Below are positions 52,636-62,287 of a stretch of 64,000 nt of DNA, piece by piece. A program made the position numbers and the translations under genes. The notes under the pieces were generated by a model, which worked only from the letters and a program-made list of their open reading frames with translations, was not told the origin of the DNA and ran no database searches. Position 1 is the first letter of the stretch. Each line of letters opens with the position of its first letter. Origin of the DNA: Absicoccus intestinalis (GTDB taxonomy: Bacteria; Bacillota_I; Bacilli_A; Erysipelotrichales; Erysipelotrichaceae); assembly GCF_033971885.1 (NCBI RefSeq), contig NZ_JALBUS010000011.1:4046-68045 (forward strand), given 5' to 3'.

Positions 52636-54359
52636 AAACATCGCAAACCTTTCATAAACTCATGCAGTATGTAAGACCCTATTGGTTCTTTTTGATCTTG
52701 AGTATTGGATTGGCTGTGGTATCGGTCGTGACACAGTTATACATTCCCATCTTATTTGGACAATGCATTGATTGTATGCTTTCGAAAGGGCATGTGGATC
52801 TGGTCCTATTATCCACGTATGGCACGAAAATTGGCATCTTGATCCTGATCAATGCGGCAGCAACTTGGGTGATGAATGTGATGAACAATCACATGGCCTA
52901 TTCCATTGTCAAAGATATGCGCGCTCAGATCATGTTTAAGATCCAACATTTACCGTTATCCTTTTTAGATGATCATGGAATTGGTGATATTCTAGGACGT
53001 ATGATTGCGGATGTGGATCAAATTTCCGATGGTTTATTGTTGGGCTTTACGCAACTGTTTTCGGGTATTATTACGATCGTGATCACCATTTTATTCATGT
53101 TTCGTATTCATGTGGGTATCAGTGTATTGATCGTTTTGATGAGTCCAGCAAGTTTCTTTGTTGCTAAATGGATTTCTAAACATTCGTATCATATGTTCCA
53201 AAAAATGACGCAGACGCGGGAGCAATTGACTTCGTATATTGAAGAGATGGTTGGCAATGAAAAAATCATCCAATCATTTGGGTATGGGCAACGGGCTTCG
53301 CAAACCTTCCAAAAAACCAATGAAGATCTTCAGGATTATTCCCAAAAAGCCATATTCTATAGCAGTCTGACCAATCCATCCACGCGCTTTATGAATAGTT
53401 TGATGTATGCCCTCATTGTGGGCATTGGCTCGATCTTTATTTTACAGAATGCACTGACAGTTGGTTCCTTAAGTGTATTGTTGAGTTATGCCAATCAATA
53501 TATGCGTCCTTTCAATGATATTAGTTCGGTCGTCACAGAATTTCAAAATGCCTTGGCTTGTGCCAATCGGGTATTTGAAATCATAGATGCACCACAAGAA
53601 TCACCAGAAGAGCCAAACACTTTAATCGTCAATCAGGAAAGTGTCGATTGGCAAGATGTCAGTTTTTCTTATGTGCCCGATCATCCTTTGATCCAACATG
53701 TTTCTTTTCATGTAGAACCAGGTCAGAAAATCGCCATCGTGGGTCCGACTGGATGTGGAAAAACCACAATGATCAATTTATTGATGCGGTTTTATGAGAT
53801 GGATGAGGGGGCTATTTTGATTGATGGAACCAATATTCAAAATGTCAGCCGTCATAGTTTACGCCAACAATTCGGCATGGTTCTACAAGATACGTGGATC
53901 AAAGACGCTACGGTTCGCGAAAATCTATGTATGGGAAGATCCTATTCCGAAGCTGAAATCGAGGTGGCTTGTCGATCGTGTCGTAGCTGGGATTTTATTG
54001 AAAAAATGCCAAAGGGCTTGGATACAAAAATCAATGCCCATAGTTTATCCCAAGGACAGCAACAGCTTTTATGTATCACTCGCGTGATGTTGATCAAGCC
54101 AAAGATGTTGATCCTAGATGAGGCTACTTCCAATATCGATACCCGAACCGAAGTATTGGTCCAACAAGCTTTTGATACTTTGATGAAAGGAAGAACCAGT
54201 TTTGTGATTGCACATCGTTTATCGACGATCATCAATGCCGATCAGATCTTAGTCATGAAAGAGGGAAAAATCATTGAACGAGGCACTCATGATGACTTAT
54301 TGGCGCAAAATGGTTTCTATGCGAATTTGTATAATAGTCAATTTGAGCAGGTTGTTTAA
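52632..54359 (+). CDS. ABC exporter half, catalytic subunit
   Basis: 575 residues with six-helix membrane and ATPase domains. Walker A is GPTGCGKTT, and Walker B LILDEATSNID has the catalytic Glu. The signature is unusual (LSQGQQQL). The asymmetry is complementary to the partner upstream, so together they likely form one heterodimeric exporter with one working site. Drug or lipid export is likely; substrate unknown. Confidence 0.9.
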   Translation: MKTSQTFHKLMQYVRPYWFFLILSIGLAVVSVVTQLYIPILFGQCIDCMLSKGHVDLVLLSTYGTKIGILILINAAATWVMNVMNNHMAYSIVKDMRAQIMFKIQHLPLSFLDDHGIGDILGRMIADVDQISDGLLLGFTQLFSGIITIVITILFMFRIHVGISVLIVLMSPASFFVAKWISKHSYHMFQKMTQTREQLTSYIEEMVGNEKIIQSFGYGQRASQTFQKTNEDLQDYSQKAIFYSSLTNPSTRFMNSLMYALIVGIGSIFILQNALTVGSLSVLLSYANQYMRPFNDISSVVTEFQNALACANRVFEIIDAPQESPEEPNTLIVNQESVDWQDVSFSYVPDHPLIQHVSFHVEPGQKIAIVGPTGCGKTTMINLLMRFYEMDEGAILIDGTNIQNVSRHSLRQQFGMVLQDTWIKDATVRENLCMGRSYSEAEIEVACRSCRSWDFIEKMPKGLDTKINAHSLSQGQQQLLCITRVMLIKPKMLILDEATSNIDTRTEVLVQQAFDTLMKGRTSFVIAHRLSTIINADQILVMKEGKIIERGTHDDLLAQNGFYANLYNSQFEQVV

Positions 54360-54413
54360 TTGAAAACGTTATCATTTGCATAGTACATTTAGCTATGTTA
54401 CCATGAAACTATC

Positions 54414-55160
54414 ATGATTTATATAACAGGTGATACCCATCGTGAACAAGATGTTTTCAAGATCAATCCCGATGATGGTTTTCCCATAGGAAAGACATTG
54501 ACAGCAAAGGATCATGTGATCATTGTAGGCGATTTTGGCTTTATTTTAGATGGCGCAAAAGGCGATAAGTTTTGGTTGGACTGGTTGGAATCCTTACCGT
54601 GGCAAACATGTTTCATCGATGGCAATCATGAAAACTTCAATTTATTAAATTCATATCCGATTGAACAGTGGCATGGAGGCAAAGTGCATCGCATTCGTTC
54701 AAATGTTGTGCATTTGATGCGTGGCGAAGTCTTTGAAATCGAGGGTCATTCATTCTTCTGCTTTGGTGGAGCACCGAGTCATGATGCCATGTATCGTGTT
54801 CCAAATGTCAGTTGGTGGCAACAAGAACTACCAACGTGGGAGGAAATGAAGCATGCGCGTGATGTCTTATGTGCGCATCAGTGGCAGGTCGATTATGTGT
54901 TGAGTCATGAAGTGTATGAAAAACATTCTTTGGGAAGAAAATATAAAACGGATATGAATTTTTATGATCCAGAGCATTATGACTTAAAACCGTTTTTACA
55001 AGAAATTGAAGATCAATTGGATTATCGAGCTTGGTTGCACGGCCATTATCATGTGGATCAAATGGAGCGAAGTCCATCGAATAAGCCTTGCATCACATTG
55101 TATAATCGTGTTATAACAATAGCAGAGATTGAGGAATTGTATAGGGAAATTTGTGAATAA
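54414..55160 (+). CDS. Calcineurin-like metallophosphoesterase
   Basis: 248 residues. Metal ligands are in order: GDTHRE, VGDFGF, DGNHEN, LSHEVYE and LHGHYHVD. A cytoplasmic phosphoesterase, substrate unknown. No ribosome binding site is visible. A weak promoter (TTGCAT, 17 bases, TACCAT) ends nine bases before the ATG. It ends at a terminator just before the response-regulator gene. Confidence 0.85.
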   Translation: MIYITGDTHREQDVFKINPDDGFPIGKTLTAKDHVIIVGDFGFILDGAKGDKFWLDWLESLPWQTCFIDGNHENFNLLNSYPIEQWHGGKVHRIRSNVVHLMRGEVFEIEGHSFFCFGGAPSHDAMYRVPNVSWWQQELPTWEEMKHARDVLCAHQWQVDYVLSHEVYEKHSLGRKYKTDMNFYDPEHYDLKPFLQEIEDQLDYRAWLHGHYHVDQMERSPSNKPCITLYNRVITIAEIEELYREICE

Positions 55161-55177
55161 GCAGATTTCCCTTTTTC
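55144..55177 (+). terminator. Intrinsic terminator of the phosphoesterase gene
   Basis: AGGGAAAT (55144-55151) pairs with ATTTCCCT (55166-55173), then Ts; the stem begins inside the last codons. Confidence 0.75.
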
Positions 55178-55192
55178 ATAAGGAGGTCACTT

Positions 55193-55885
55193 ATGCGATT
55201 ATTACTAGCCGAAGATGAACGGTCCTTATCGAAAGCTTTGGTTGTGATCTTACAAAAATCCAATTATGCGGTCGATGCGGTCTATGATGGACAACAAGCC
55301 TTAGATTACTTAGAAGACGAAGTATATGATGGGGTCATCTTAGATATCATGATGCCAAAGGTCGATGGCTTGAAAGTTTTAGCAACGATTCGTCAAGCCG
55401 GCAATGATGTGCCCGTTTTATTATTGACTGCCAAAAGTGAAGTCGATGATAAGGTAAAGGGTTTGGATCTGGGGGCCAATGATTATCTAACCAAACCATT
55501 TGATGCGAAAGAATTGCTGGCGCGTATTCGTGCTATGACACGTATGCATACACAATCGCCTGACTCTTCTTTATCCTTTGGCAATATCACCCTAGATCGT
55601 ACAACTTTTGAATTGGGCGGGCCCAATGCGACAATGAAATTACCCAATAAAGAATTTCAAATGTTGGAATTGTTATTGGCGAATCCAAAACAAGTCATTT
55701 CGACCGAGCGGATGTTTGAAAAAATCTGGGGCTATGACAGTGATACCGAGTTAAATATTGTCTGGGTCTATATTGCCTATTTGCGTAAGAAATTAAAAAA
55801 AATAGGTGCAGATGTGAAGATCCAAGCCCATCGAAATGTCGGTTATTCTTTGGAGTTAGAAAACAATGATCAAAAAACTTCGTAA
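55193..55885 (+). CDS. OmpR-family response regulator
   Basis: 230 residues. The receiver domain has LLLAEDERS, the phospho-acceptor in VILDIMMPKVDG, and K in YLTKPF. The C-terminal OmpR winged helix holds LPNKEFQMLELLLANP and VYIAYLRKKL. AAGGAGG precedes the ATG. It overlaps the sensor kinase gene by 20 bases. The pair's signal and targets are unknown. Confidence 0.93.
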   Translation: MRLLLAEDERSLSKALVVILQKSNYAVDAVYDGQQALDYLEDEVYDGVILDIMMPKVDGLKVLATIRQAGNDVPVLLLTAKSEVDDKVKGLDLGANDYLTKPFDAKELLARIRAMTRMHTQSPDSSLSFGNITLDRTTFELGGPNATMKLPNKEFQMLELLLANPKQVISTERMFEKIWGYDSDTELNIVWVYIAYLRKKLKKIGADVKIQAHRNVGYSLELENNDQKTS

Positions 55886-57071
55886 GCGATTTTCCATTGC
55901 AGCTATCTTTTCTATTTTTGTGACCTTTACCGTCTTGATGGTGACCATCAATGTCATCAATTATCATAAGATCATCGAAAATGCCGATTTTATCTTGACG
56001 ACACTCAAAGAAAATGAAGGATATTTTCCGGCTTTCGGGAAAGATCAAAACAATGGGCGTTGGTCCAAAGAAACGCCATTTGAATCGCGTTATTTTATTG
56101 CGACAATCAGTGAAGACGAAACCATCACAACGATTGATATGGCCAAGATCCAAGCCATTGATATCACGCAAGCACGAAATTATGTCAAAGTGGTTTCTAG
56201 TTTTGATAAGACACGGGGCTTTTATCAAGATTATCGATATATTCGTTATAAAGAAAATGGCAATACGGTCTTGATCTTTTTAGATTGTACGCGTTCGCTC
56301 GATAATTGGCGTACTTTCTTAGAAGCAAGTTGTTTGGTGGCCACGATTGGTTTGATCATTTCTTCCATCTTGATCGTATTCATTTCAGGACGAATCATGA
56401 AGCCGGTTGCAGAAAGTTATGAAAAACAGAAACGATTTATTATCGATGCAGGCCATGAAATTAAGACTCCATTGGCAACGATTGATGCGGATTTGACGGT
56501 ATTGGAAATGGACGGTGTATCGAACGAATGGACCGATGATATTCATGTCCAAACCAAACGATTGGCGGATTTAACCAATAATTTGATCGTGCTTTCGCGG
56601 ATGCAAGAAACGCAAAAACCAGAAGCTTTGGTCGATTTGGACCTTTCCAAGCTTGTATCTACAGTGGCGAATTCATTTGATGCACGAGCCAAAATGGAAA
56701 ATAAGACGTTTGAAAAAGATGTGGATGAGAATGTACATATGAAAGGCGGCCAAAAAGAAATTGAACAATTGATTTCCATTCTTATGGATAATGCCTTTAA
56801 ATATTCGACTGAAAATGGTATGGTTCGGATTGCTTTGCATCAAAAGAAAAAGATTGAATTGATCGTTTACAATACGACGGAATTCATTGCTAAAGATAGT
56901 TTGCCGCATTTATTTGATCGTTTTTATCGAACCGATCAAAGTCACAATTCCCAAACGGGGGGATATGGCATTGGTTTATCCATTGCCCAAGCCATTGTTC
57001 AATCTTATAAAGGAAAGATCGAGGCAACCACAGAAGATGAAAAGTCTTTACGCATTCAGGTTGAATTATAG
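55866..57071 (+). CDS. Sensor histidine kinase
   Basis: 401 residues. Two membrane helices (about 12-32 and 155-178) flank an extracellular sensing domain. The phospho-acceptor is in AGHEIKTPLA near 198, the N-box in ISILMDNAFKYS, and GGYGIGLSIAQ is the ATP lid. Its gene overlaps the response-regulator gene and they form one system. The sensor domain is not recognised. Confidence 0.9.
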   Translation: MIKKLRKRFSIAAIFSIFVTFTVLMVTINVINYHKIIENADFILTTLKENEGYFPAFGKDQNNGRWSKETPFESRYFIATISEDETITTIDMAKIQAIDITQARNYVKVVSSFDKTRGFYQDYRYIRYKENGNTVLIFLDCTRSLDNWRTFLEASCLVATIGLIISSILIVFISGRIMKPVAESYEKQKRFIIDAGHEIKTPLATIDADLTVLEMDGVSNEWTDDIHVQTKRLADLTNNLIVLSRMQETQKPEALVDLDLSKLVSTVANSFDARAKMENKTFEKDVDENVHMKGGQKEIEQLISILMDNAFKYSTENGMVRIALHQKKKIELIVYNTTEFIAKDSLPHLFDRFYRTDQSHNSQTGGYGIGLSIAQAIVQSYKGKIEATTEDEKSLRIQVEL

Positions 57072-57076
57072 ACAAA

Positions 57077-57110
57077 ACGAGAATATCCGATGGATATCAT
57101 CGTTTTTTTA
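57077..57110 (+). terminator. Intrinsic terminator of the two-component operon
   Basis: ACGAGAATATCC (57077-57088) pairs with GGATATCATCGT (57092-57103), with one mismatch, then Ts. Confidence 0.75.
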
Positions 57111-57112
57111 TA

Positions 57113-57138
57113 AAGAAAAGGAGCTGGATGAGCTCCTT
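57113..57138 (-). terminator. Intrinsic terminator of ldh
   Basis: AAGGAGCT (57118-57125) pairs perfectly with AGCTCCTT (57131-57138). On the minus strand it is followed by TTCTTTA. Confidence 0.75.
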
Positions 57139-57144
57139 GATGGA

Positions 57145-58122
57145 TTATTCGTAATCAGCTAATAAATCCGATAATTCATCTTGAATGGTTTGACGTAACG
57201 TATTGAACGAACGATCAAACAATTCTTGGTCTTGATCGGTCATTGGCAATTTAATGACTTCTTCGACACCATTGGATCCAACGATACTTGGTGTACCAAT
57301 GTAGTAACCTTCTTGACCATATTCACCTTGTTGATAACTAGATACTGGCAAGATGGCACGTTCGTTATTCAATACACAAGTAACGATACGTTTCAAGGCA
57401 AGACCGATTCCATAATAAGTGGCACGTTTTAATTCAATGATCTTATAAGCTTTATCACGAACACCAATATATAATTCTTGTAATTCTGCTAAAGATACAT
57501 CGCCTTTTTCGTCCAAGTATTCCAATAAGTTTTTGCAGCCAACATAGGTGTTAGCCCAAGATACGAAACTAGAATCACCATGTTCACCCATGATATAAGC
57601 ATGGATATTGCTTGGTGCTACATTCAAGCGTTCACTGATTGCAAAACGCAAACGTGCGGTATCCAATACATCACCGGAACCAAATACATGATTCTTTTGT
57701 AGACCGGATGTTTTGTAAGCCACATATGTCATGATGTCAACTGGGTTTCCAGCACAAATCAAGATACCATCAAAGCCATTGGCTTTTAAGTTCTCACAGC
57801 AATCTTTTGTGATCTTGGCATTGATCTTAACCAATTCCAAACGTGTTTGGCCTGGTTTTTGTGCAATACCAGCTGTTAATACAACAATGTTTGTATCTTT
57901 GGCATCTGCATAGCTACCGGCACGAATCTTCATTTTGGTTTCCGCATAAACTAAACCATCACTCAAATCCATTTCTTCGCCTTTGGCTTTGTCTGTGTTG
58001 ACATCGACTAAAACCAATTCATCGATTCCTTTTTCCGATAAAAGGGAATACGCAAAACTCATGCCGACAAAGCCGGTACCAATCAACATGATTTTTCTTT
58101 TAGAAATTTTTTCTGTAGCCAT
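57145..58122 (-). CDS. ldh: L-lactate dehydrogenase
   Basis: Reduces pyruvate to L-lactate with NADH. 325 residues. The NAD loop GTGFVGMSFA is at the N-terminus. The specificity Gln is in QKPGQTRLELV (pyruvate rather than oxaloacetate), and the active-site histidine is in GEHGDSSF. AGAGGAGG precedes the ATG, and a TATAAT (58163-58168, minus strand) lies upstream. It is the alternative pyruvate sink to the PFL pathway of this window. Confidence 0.95.
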   Translation of the reverse strand: MATEKISKRKIMLIGTGFVGMSFAYSLLSEKGIDELVLVDVNTDKAKGEEMDLSDGLVYAETKMKIRAGSYADAKDTNIVVLTAGIAQKPGQTRLELVKINAKITKDCCENLKANGFDGILICAGNPVDIMTYVAYKTSGLQKNHVFGSGDVLDTARLRFAISERLNVAPSNIHAYIMGEHGDSSFVSWANTYVGCKNLLEYLDEKGDVSLAELQELYIGVRDKAYKIIELKRATYYGIGLALKRIVTCVLNNERAILPVSSYQQGEYGQEGYYIGTPSIVGSNGVEEVIKLPMTDQDQELFDRSFNTLRQTIQDELSDLLADYE

Positions 58123-58198
58123 TGAATACTAATCCTCCTCTAATGTAAGTATTTCTGAACTTATTATACTCCATTTATTGTTCGTACAAAACAAAAAT

Positions 58199-58230
58199 AA
58201 AAGGATTTCGTAAAAACGAAACCCCTTACA
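58199..58230 (-). terminator. Intrinsic terminator of htrA
   Basis: AAGGATTTCGT (58201-58211) pairs, imperfectly, with ACGAAACCCCTT (58216-58227); on the minus strand it runs into TTTTATTTTTG. Confidence 0.65.
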
Positions 58231-59385
58231 TTAAGAATTGGATGAACCAAGCGTTACTGTCTTCGTGACTTTCTTGCCATCGCGTTCTACGACTACTTTG
58301 ACTTTATCGCCTGGACTATGTTTCTGAATGACAGCTTTTGCCTCACTGGAAGTGGAAATCGAAGTGCCATCGATCGATACAATACGATCACCGGACTTTA
58401 GACCAGCTTTATCAGCCGCACCCCCACTTACGACTTGGACGATGTAACAACCTTCCGTAGCCCCCTCATCGACATAATAGTTGGAGCTGCCTTTTGTATA
58501 ATCATATAAAGAAACATTCAATGCGGCACGATTGGTGACTTTTCCATTTGCGATCAATTCATTGATGACATCGATTGCACTATTGATGGGAATCGCAAAT
58601 CCAATGCCCTCAACACTGCCATTGGATGATGAAGAACTGGATGAATATTTCGCATTGACAATACCAATCAAATTGCCATTGGCATCAAATAAACCACCGC
58701 CAGAGTTACCTGGTGAAATGGATGCGTCCGTTTGCAGCAATGTCATCGTCGTGTTATCGATTTGGACTTGGCGGTCCAAAGCAGAAATAATACCTTCCGT
58801 TACGGTACCCCCTAATTCGCCCAATGGATTTCCAATCGCAATCGCCACATCACCGACATTTAAACTGCTTGAATCACCCAGTGTAACTGGTGTTAAATTA
58901 CTGGCATCAATTTTTAATACCGCCAGATCACTGTCTGAATCACTACCAACTAAAGTGGCTTGATATGATTTTCCATCGGTTGTCTTCACGGTAATGCTCG
59001 AAGCCCCTTCAATGACATGGTTGTTGGTTACGATATAGCCATCTTTACTATAGACAATTCCACTACCGGCCCCTTCTGAAATATATTGGCCATAAATACT
59101 ATTGCCATTAGAAACGGATTCGGTAGTGATCTCAACAACACTCGGACCACATTTGCTGGCAATGTCACTGACATCATTGACTTTGGATGAACCTGTTGTA
59201 GACCCTTTGACTTGGTTGATGGTGACGTTGCCGGATGATGTATTTAGGTTGGAAGCTATATAACCACCGGTAAATCCTAAAACCCCTGACAACAAGGCAC
59301 ATACCAATACAAGGATCAAGACTTGTTTGGGAATTTTGGCTTTTTCTTTAAATTCTGGTGGTTGTTCTTGCATATTATGATTCAT
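58231..59385 (-). CDS. htrA: HtrA/DegP-type membrane-anchored serine protease
   Basis: 384 residues: a cytoplasmic N-terminus, one membrane helix (about 23-43), a trypsin-like domain and one PDZ domain (about 290-380). The catalytic triad is visible: NNHVIEG, SDSDLAVL and the serine in GNSGGGLF. In Gram-positives this enzyme degrades misfolded exported proteins. A Ser/Gly/Thr-rich stretch separates anchor and protease. Regulation by envelope stress is likely but not shown here. Confidence 0.92.
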   Translation of the reverse strand: MNHNMQEQPPEFKEKAKIPKQVLILVLVCALLSGVLGFTGGYIASNLNTSSGNVTINQVKGSTTGSSKVNDVSDIASKCGPSVVEITTESVSNGNSIYGQYISEGAGSGIVYSKDGYIVTNNHVIEGASSITVKTTDGKSYQATLVGSDSDSDLAVLKIDASNLTPVTLGDSSSLNVGDVAIAIGNPLGELGGTVTEGIISALDRQVQIDNTTMTLLQTDASISPGNSGGGLFDANGNLIGIVNAKYSSSSSSSNGSVEGIGFAIPINSAIDVINELIANGKVTNRAALNVSLYDYTKGSSNYYVDEGATEGCYIVQVVSGGAADKAGLKSGDRIVSIDGTSISTSSEAKAVIQKHSPGDKVKVVVERDGKKVTKTVTLGSSNS

Positions 59386-59499
59386 GGTTTACGTGTACCT
59401 CCTTTGACACATGCATTAGTATACTACAAATAATTCCTTAAATTTACATAAAAACAGTCGGAAATTTGATATGATAAAGCGGAGGAAGGGAAAGAAATC

Positions 59500-60915
59500 A
59501 TGGTTTTTTCGAGCTTACTTTTTATTTTTGCGTTCTTAGTACCCTGTATGATCATCTATACGCTTGTGGATGATACCAAAAAGAACCAGGTACTTCTGAT
59601 TTTTTCATTGATTTTCTATTCTTGGGGTGGACCCCGATATTTGATCCTTTTGCTTGTCGATACCTGGGCTAGTTGGTGGTTTGCGATACAGATCACACGA
59701 CATCGAAAACAGGCCAAACACTATTTACTAGGCGAATGCGTCGTACTATTGGGGCTATTAGGCATTTTTAAATATACGGTCTTTTTTTGTTCCAATTTCC
59801 ATGCTTGGTTTGGCATTCCCAAAGTGATTCCCCAAATCGTTTTGCCCATTGGTATTTCTTTTTATACCTTTCAGTTATTATCCTATGTGATCGATGTCTA
59901 TCGAAAAGAGGTCAAAGCGCAACCAAAATTTTGGAAACTCTTATTATATTCCAGCTTGTTTCATCAATGCATTGCCGGACCTATTGTCCGCTATGAAACC
60001 GTAGCCAATGAAATTGAGCATCGGCAGGTTTCGCAAAGCGATATCTATGAAGGCATTCGCCGTTTCTGTGTTGGGTTGGCAAAAAAAGCAATCTTAGCCA
60101 ATGGATGTGCATCGGTAGCCGATACGCTGTTGCCATTTCAACAATCGGCACTACAAAATCAAGCCATCACAGGGTTGTGGTTAGGCATGCTCTTTTACAT
60201 GCTCCAGATTTATCTGGACTTTTCTGCGTATTCCGATATGGCCATTGGCATGGGACGGATGGTGGGTTTTCATTATTTAGAAAATTTTAACTATCCGTAT
60301 ATGGCCCATTCCGTACAGGATTTTTGGCGAAAATGGCATATTTCCTTAAGCACCTTTTTTCGCGACTATGTTTACATTCCTTTGGGTGGCAGTCGTTGTT
60401 CTAAAACAAAATTCATTCGCAATATGACCATCGTTTGGTTTTTGACTGGTATGTGGCATGGTGCCAGCTGGAATTATATATTATGGGGATTATATTATTT
60501 GGTTTTTTTGTTGCTGGAACGATTTGTCTATGGCAATCGCTTACGATCCATCGGAGCTCATATATATACTTTGTTTGTCGTATATATAGGCTGGGTCATC
60601 TTTCGATTTGAGAATGGTTCGCAACTTTTGACGGTATTGGCCGGAATGATCGGCATGGGATCACATGCCTTTACCAGCATGCAAGTCCATACCTTATTTT
60701 TGGAAAATATCTTCTTTTTATTGTTCTGTATCCTAGCTTGTACTTATATAGGTAAGGCCATTCGCCATTTGTTGCCTGTCATAGGAAAATCCAATGCGAT
60801 CATTTATACCATCTATACATGGGGAGAGTTGCTATTGCCACCCGTACTTTTGATCTTATCGGTCTTGGCTTTGATTGGAAATAGCTATAATCCTTTCTTA
60901 TATTTTCAGTTTTAG
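59500..60915 (+). CDS. MBOAT-family O-acyltransferase
   Basis: 471 residues with about ten membrane segments. DFWRKWHISLSTFFRDYVY and the catalytic-histidine region TGMWHGASWNY are the family hallmarks. AlgI/DltB-type proteins pass acyl groups across the membrane to extracellular polysaccharides or teichoic acid. GGAGGAAGG precedes the ATG. The following DHHW gene is its partner. The acceptor polymer is unknown. Confidence 0.92.
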   Translation: MVFSSLLFIFAFLVPCMIIYTLVDDTKKNQVLLIFSLIFYSWGGPRYLILLLVDTWASWWFAIQITRHRKQAKHYLLGECVVLLGLLGIFKYTVFFCSNFHAWFGIPKVIPQIVLPIGISFYTFQLLSYVIDVYRKEVKAQPKFWKLLLYSSLFHQCIAGPIVRYETVANEIEHRQVSQSDIYEGIRRFCVGLAKKAILANGCASVADTLLPFQQSALQNQAITGLWLGMLFYMLQIYLDFSAYSDMAIGMGRMVGFHYLENFNYPYMAHSVQDFWRKWHISLSTFFRDYVYIPLGGSRCSKTKFIRNMTIVWFLTGMWHGASWNYILWGLYYLVFLLLERFVYGNRLRSIGAHIYTLFVVYIGWVIFRFENGSQLLTVLAGMIGMGSHAFTSMQVHTLFLENIFFLLFCILACTYIGKAIRHLLPVIGKSNAIIYTIYTWGELLLPPVLLILSVLALIGNSYNPFLYFQF

Positions 60916-60929
60916 GAAGGAGAAAGAGA

Positions 60930-62240
60930 ATGAAATATACCAAAAAGCAACGAAAACAAATTCGTTTGTTTCATAATTTGAGCGTGGTGATCACCAGTTT
61001 TCTATTGATCATTGGCATGATCATGGGTGCTTTGTTTTTTATTCGACCCACACGATCCATTGTAGAAAAACGGCAGTTGACTGCTTTGCCTGCGTTCCAT
61101 CTTTCGACCTTCTTGGATGGTTCCTACTTTTCGGACATATCCAAATGGTATTCGGATACATTTCCCGGACGCGATACATGGATCGCAATGAGCCAGAACT
61201 TAAAGAAATCCTATGGCATCGAATCCAATACACGTATGGTTGGTGGAAATGTTGAAAAAGATACCATTCCAACCAATGGAAAAACATCCAATACCACCAA
61301 GACGGCAAAGGCACCGAAGACCAAGGATATGCAAGCCGAAGTGCAAAACCAGATCATGGAAGGATTGTATGTCAAAGATGGGGCTGCCTATAGTGTGTAT
61401 TATTTTGATCAGGGAGCTGCCAATACCTACACCAAAGCCATCAATCGAGCCGCTAAACAATTAAAAGGAACGACCAATGTGTATTCGATATTGGTGCCTA
61501 ATAATTCGGGTGCGATGTTGGACAAAAAGACGTTATCTTCTTTAGGTGGATCGGATCAACAAGAAGGAATCAATTATTATGCTGATCGATATACGAAAAA
61601 TGTACATATGGTTGATATCTTGCCAACGTTAAGAAAACACAATGATCAATATTTATATTTTCGGACCGATCATCATTGGACAAGTTTGGGTGCTTATTAT
61701 GCGTATAAAGATTTTTGTAAGGAAAAAGGCATCAACGCGCATTCGTTATCCTACTTTAAGAAAAGCTATAAATTCAGTCCATTCTTGGGCACCTTCTATG
61801 ACAAGTTGAAAGATACAAGTATGGAAAAAAATCCCGATTATGTCAAAGCCTATGTACCCAATGGTACCAATGATCTGACTTATTGGGATGAATCCAATCA
61901 AGAACATAGCTGGCATGTGATCGAAGATGTCAGCTCTTGGAACGAAGGGTCTGGTTATTATTGTTTCATTGGTGGGGATAAACCATTGACCAAAATTGAG
62001 AATCCAAAAATCAAAGATGGATCAAGCTGTGTGGTAATCAAGGAGTCCTATGGAAATTGTTTTGTGCCTTATCTGGTGGATCATTATCAGACGGTCTACG
62101 TGATGGATTTTCGATATACCAAAGAAAAAATTGTATCGTTCTGTAAAGAAAACAACATCAAGGATTTGATCATGATCAACAATATCACGATAATTGCTTC
62201 GCCGGATGTTGCAAGCAAAATCGATAGTGAATTGCATTGA
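60930..62240 (+). CDS. DHHW-motif extracellular protein, partner of the MBOAT
   Basis: 436 residues with an N-terminal membrane helix (about 18-40) and an extracellular SGNH-like domain. FPGRDTWIAMSQNLKKSYG near 75, FRTDHHWTSLGAYYAY in the middle and the KESYGNCFVPYL serine region near 370 fit the DHHW/AlgX-like family. AlgX-type proteins transfer acetyl groups from an MBOAT to polysaccharide. It starts 14 bases after the MBOAT gene with AAGGAG upstream. Confidence 0.88.
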   Translation: MKYTKKQRKQIRLFHNLSVVITSFLLIIGMIMGALFFIRPTRSIVEKRQLTALPAFHLSTFLDGSYFSDISKWYSDTFPGRDTWIAMSQNLKKSYGIESNTRMVGGNVEKDTIPTNGKTSNTTKTAKAPKTKDMQAEVQNQIMEGLYVKDGAAYSVYYFDQGAANTYTKAINRAAKQLKGTTNVYSILVPNNSGAMLDKKTLSSLGGSDQQEGINYYADRYTKNVHMVDILPTLRKHNDQYLYFRTDHHWTSLGAYYAYKDFCKEKGINAHSLSYFKKSYKFSPFLGTFYDKLKDTSMEKNPDYVKAYVPNGTNDLTYWDESNQEHSWHVIEDVSSWNEGSGYYCFIGGDKPLTKIENPKIKDGSSCVVIKESYGNCFVPYLVDHYQTVYVMDFRYTKEKIVSFCKENNIKDLIMINNITIIASPDVASKIDSELH

Positions 62241-62259
62241 AATTAAGAAGTGTTATAAT
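62232..62259 (+). promoter_or_regulatory. Promoter of the histone-H1-like gene
   Basis: TTGCAT (62232-62237), 16 bases, TATAAT (62254-62259), with an extended TG before the -10. Confidence 0.65.
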
Positions 62260-62287
62260 AGGAAAGAATTAACTAGGAGGAAGTATC

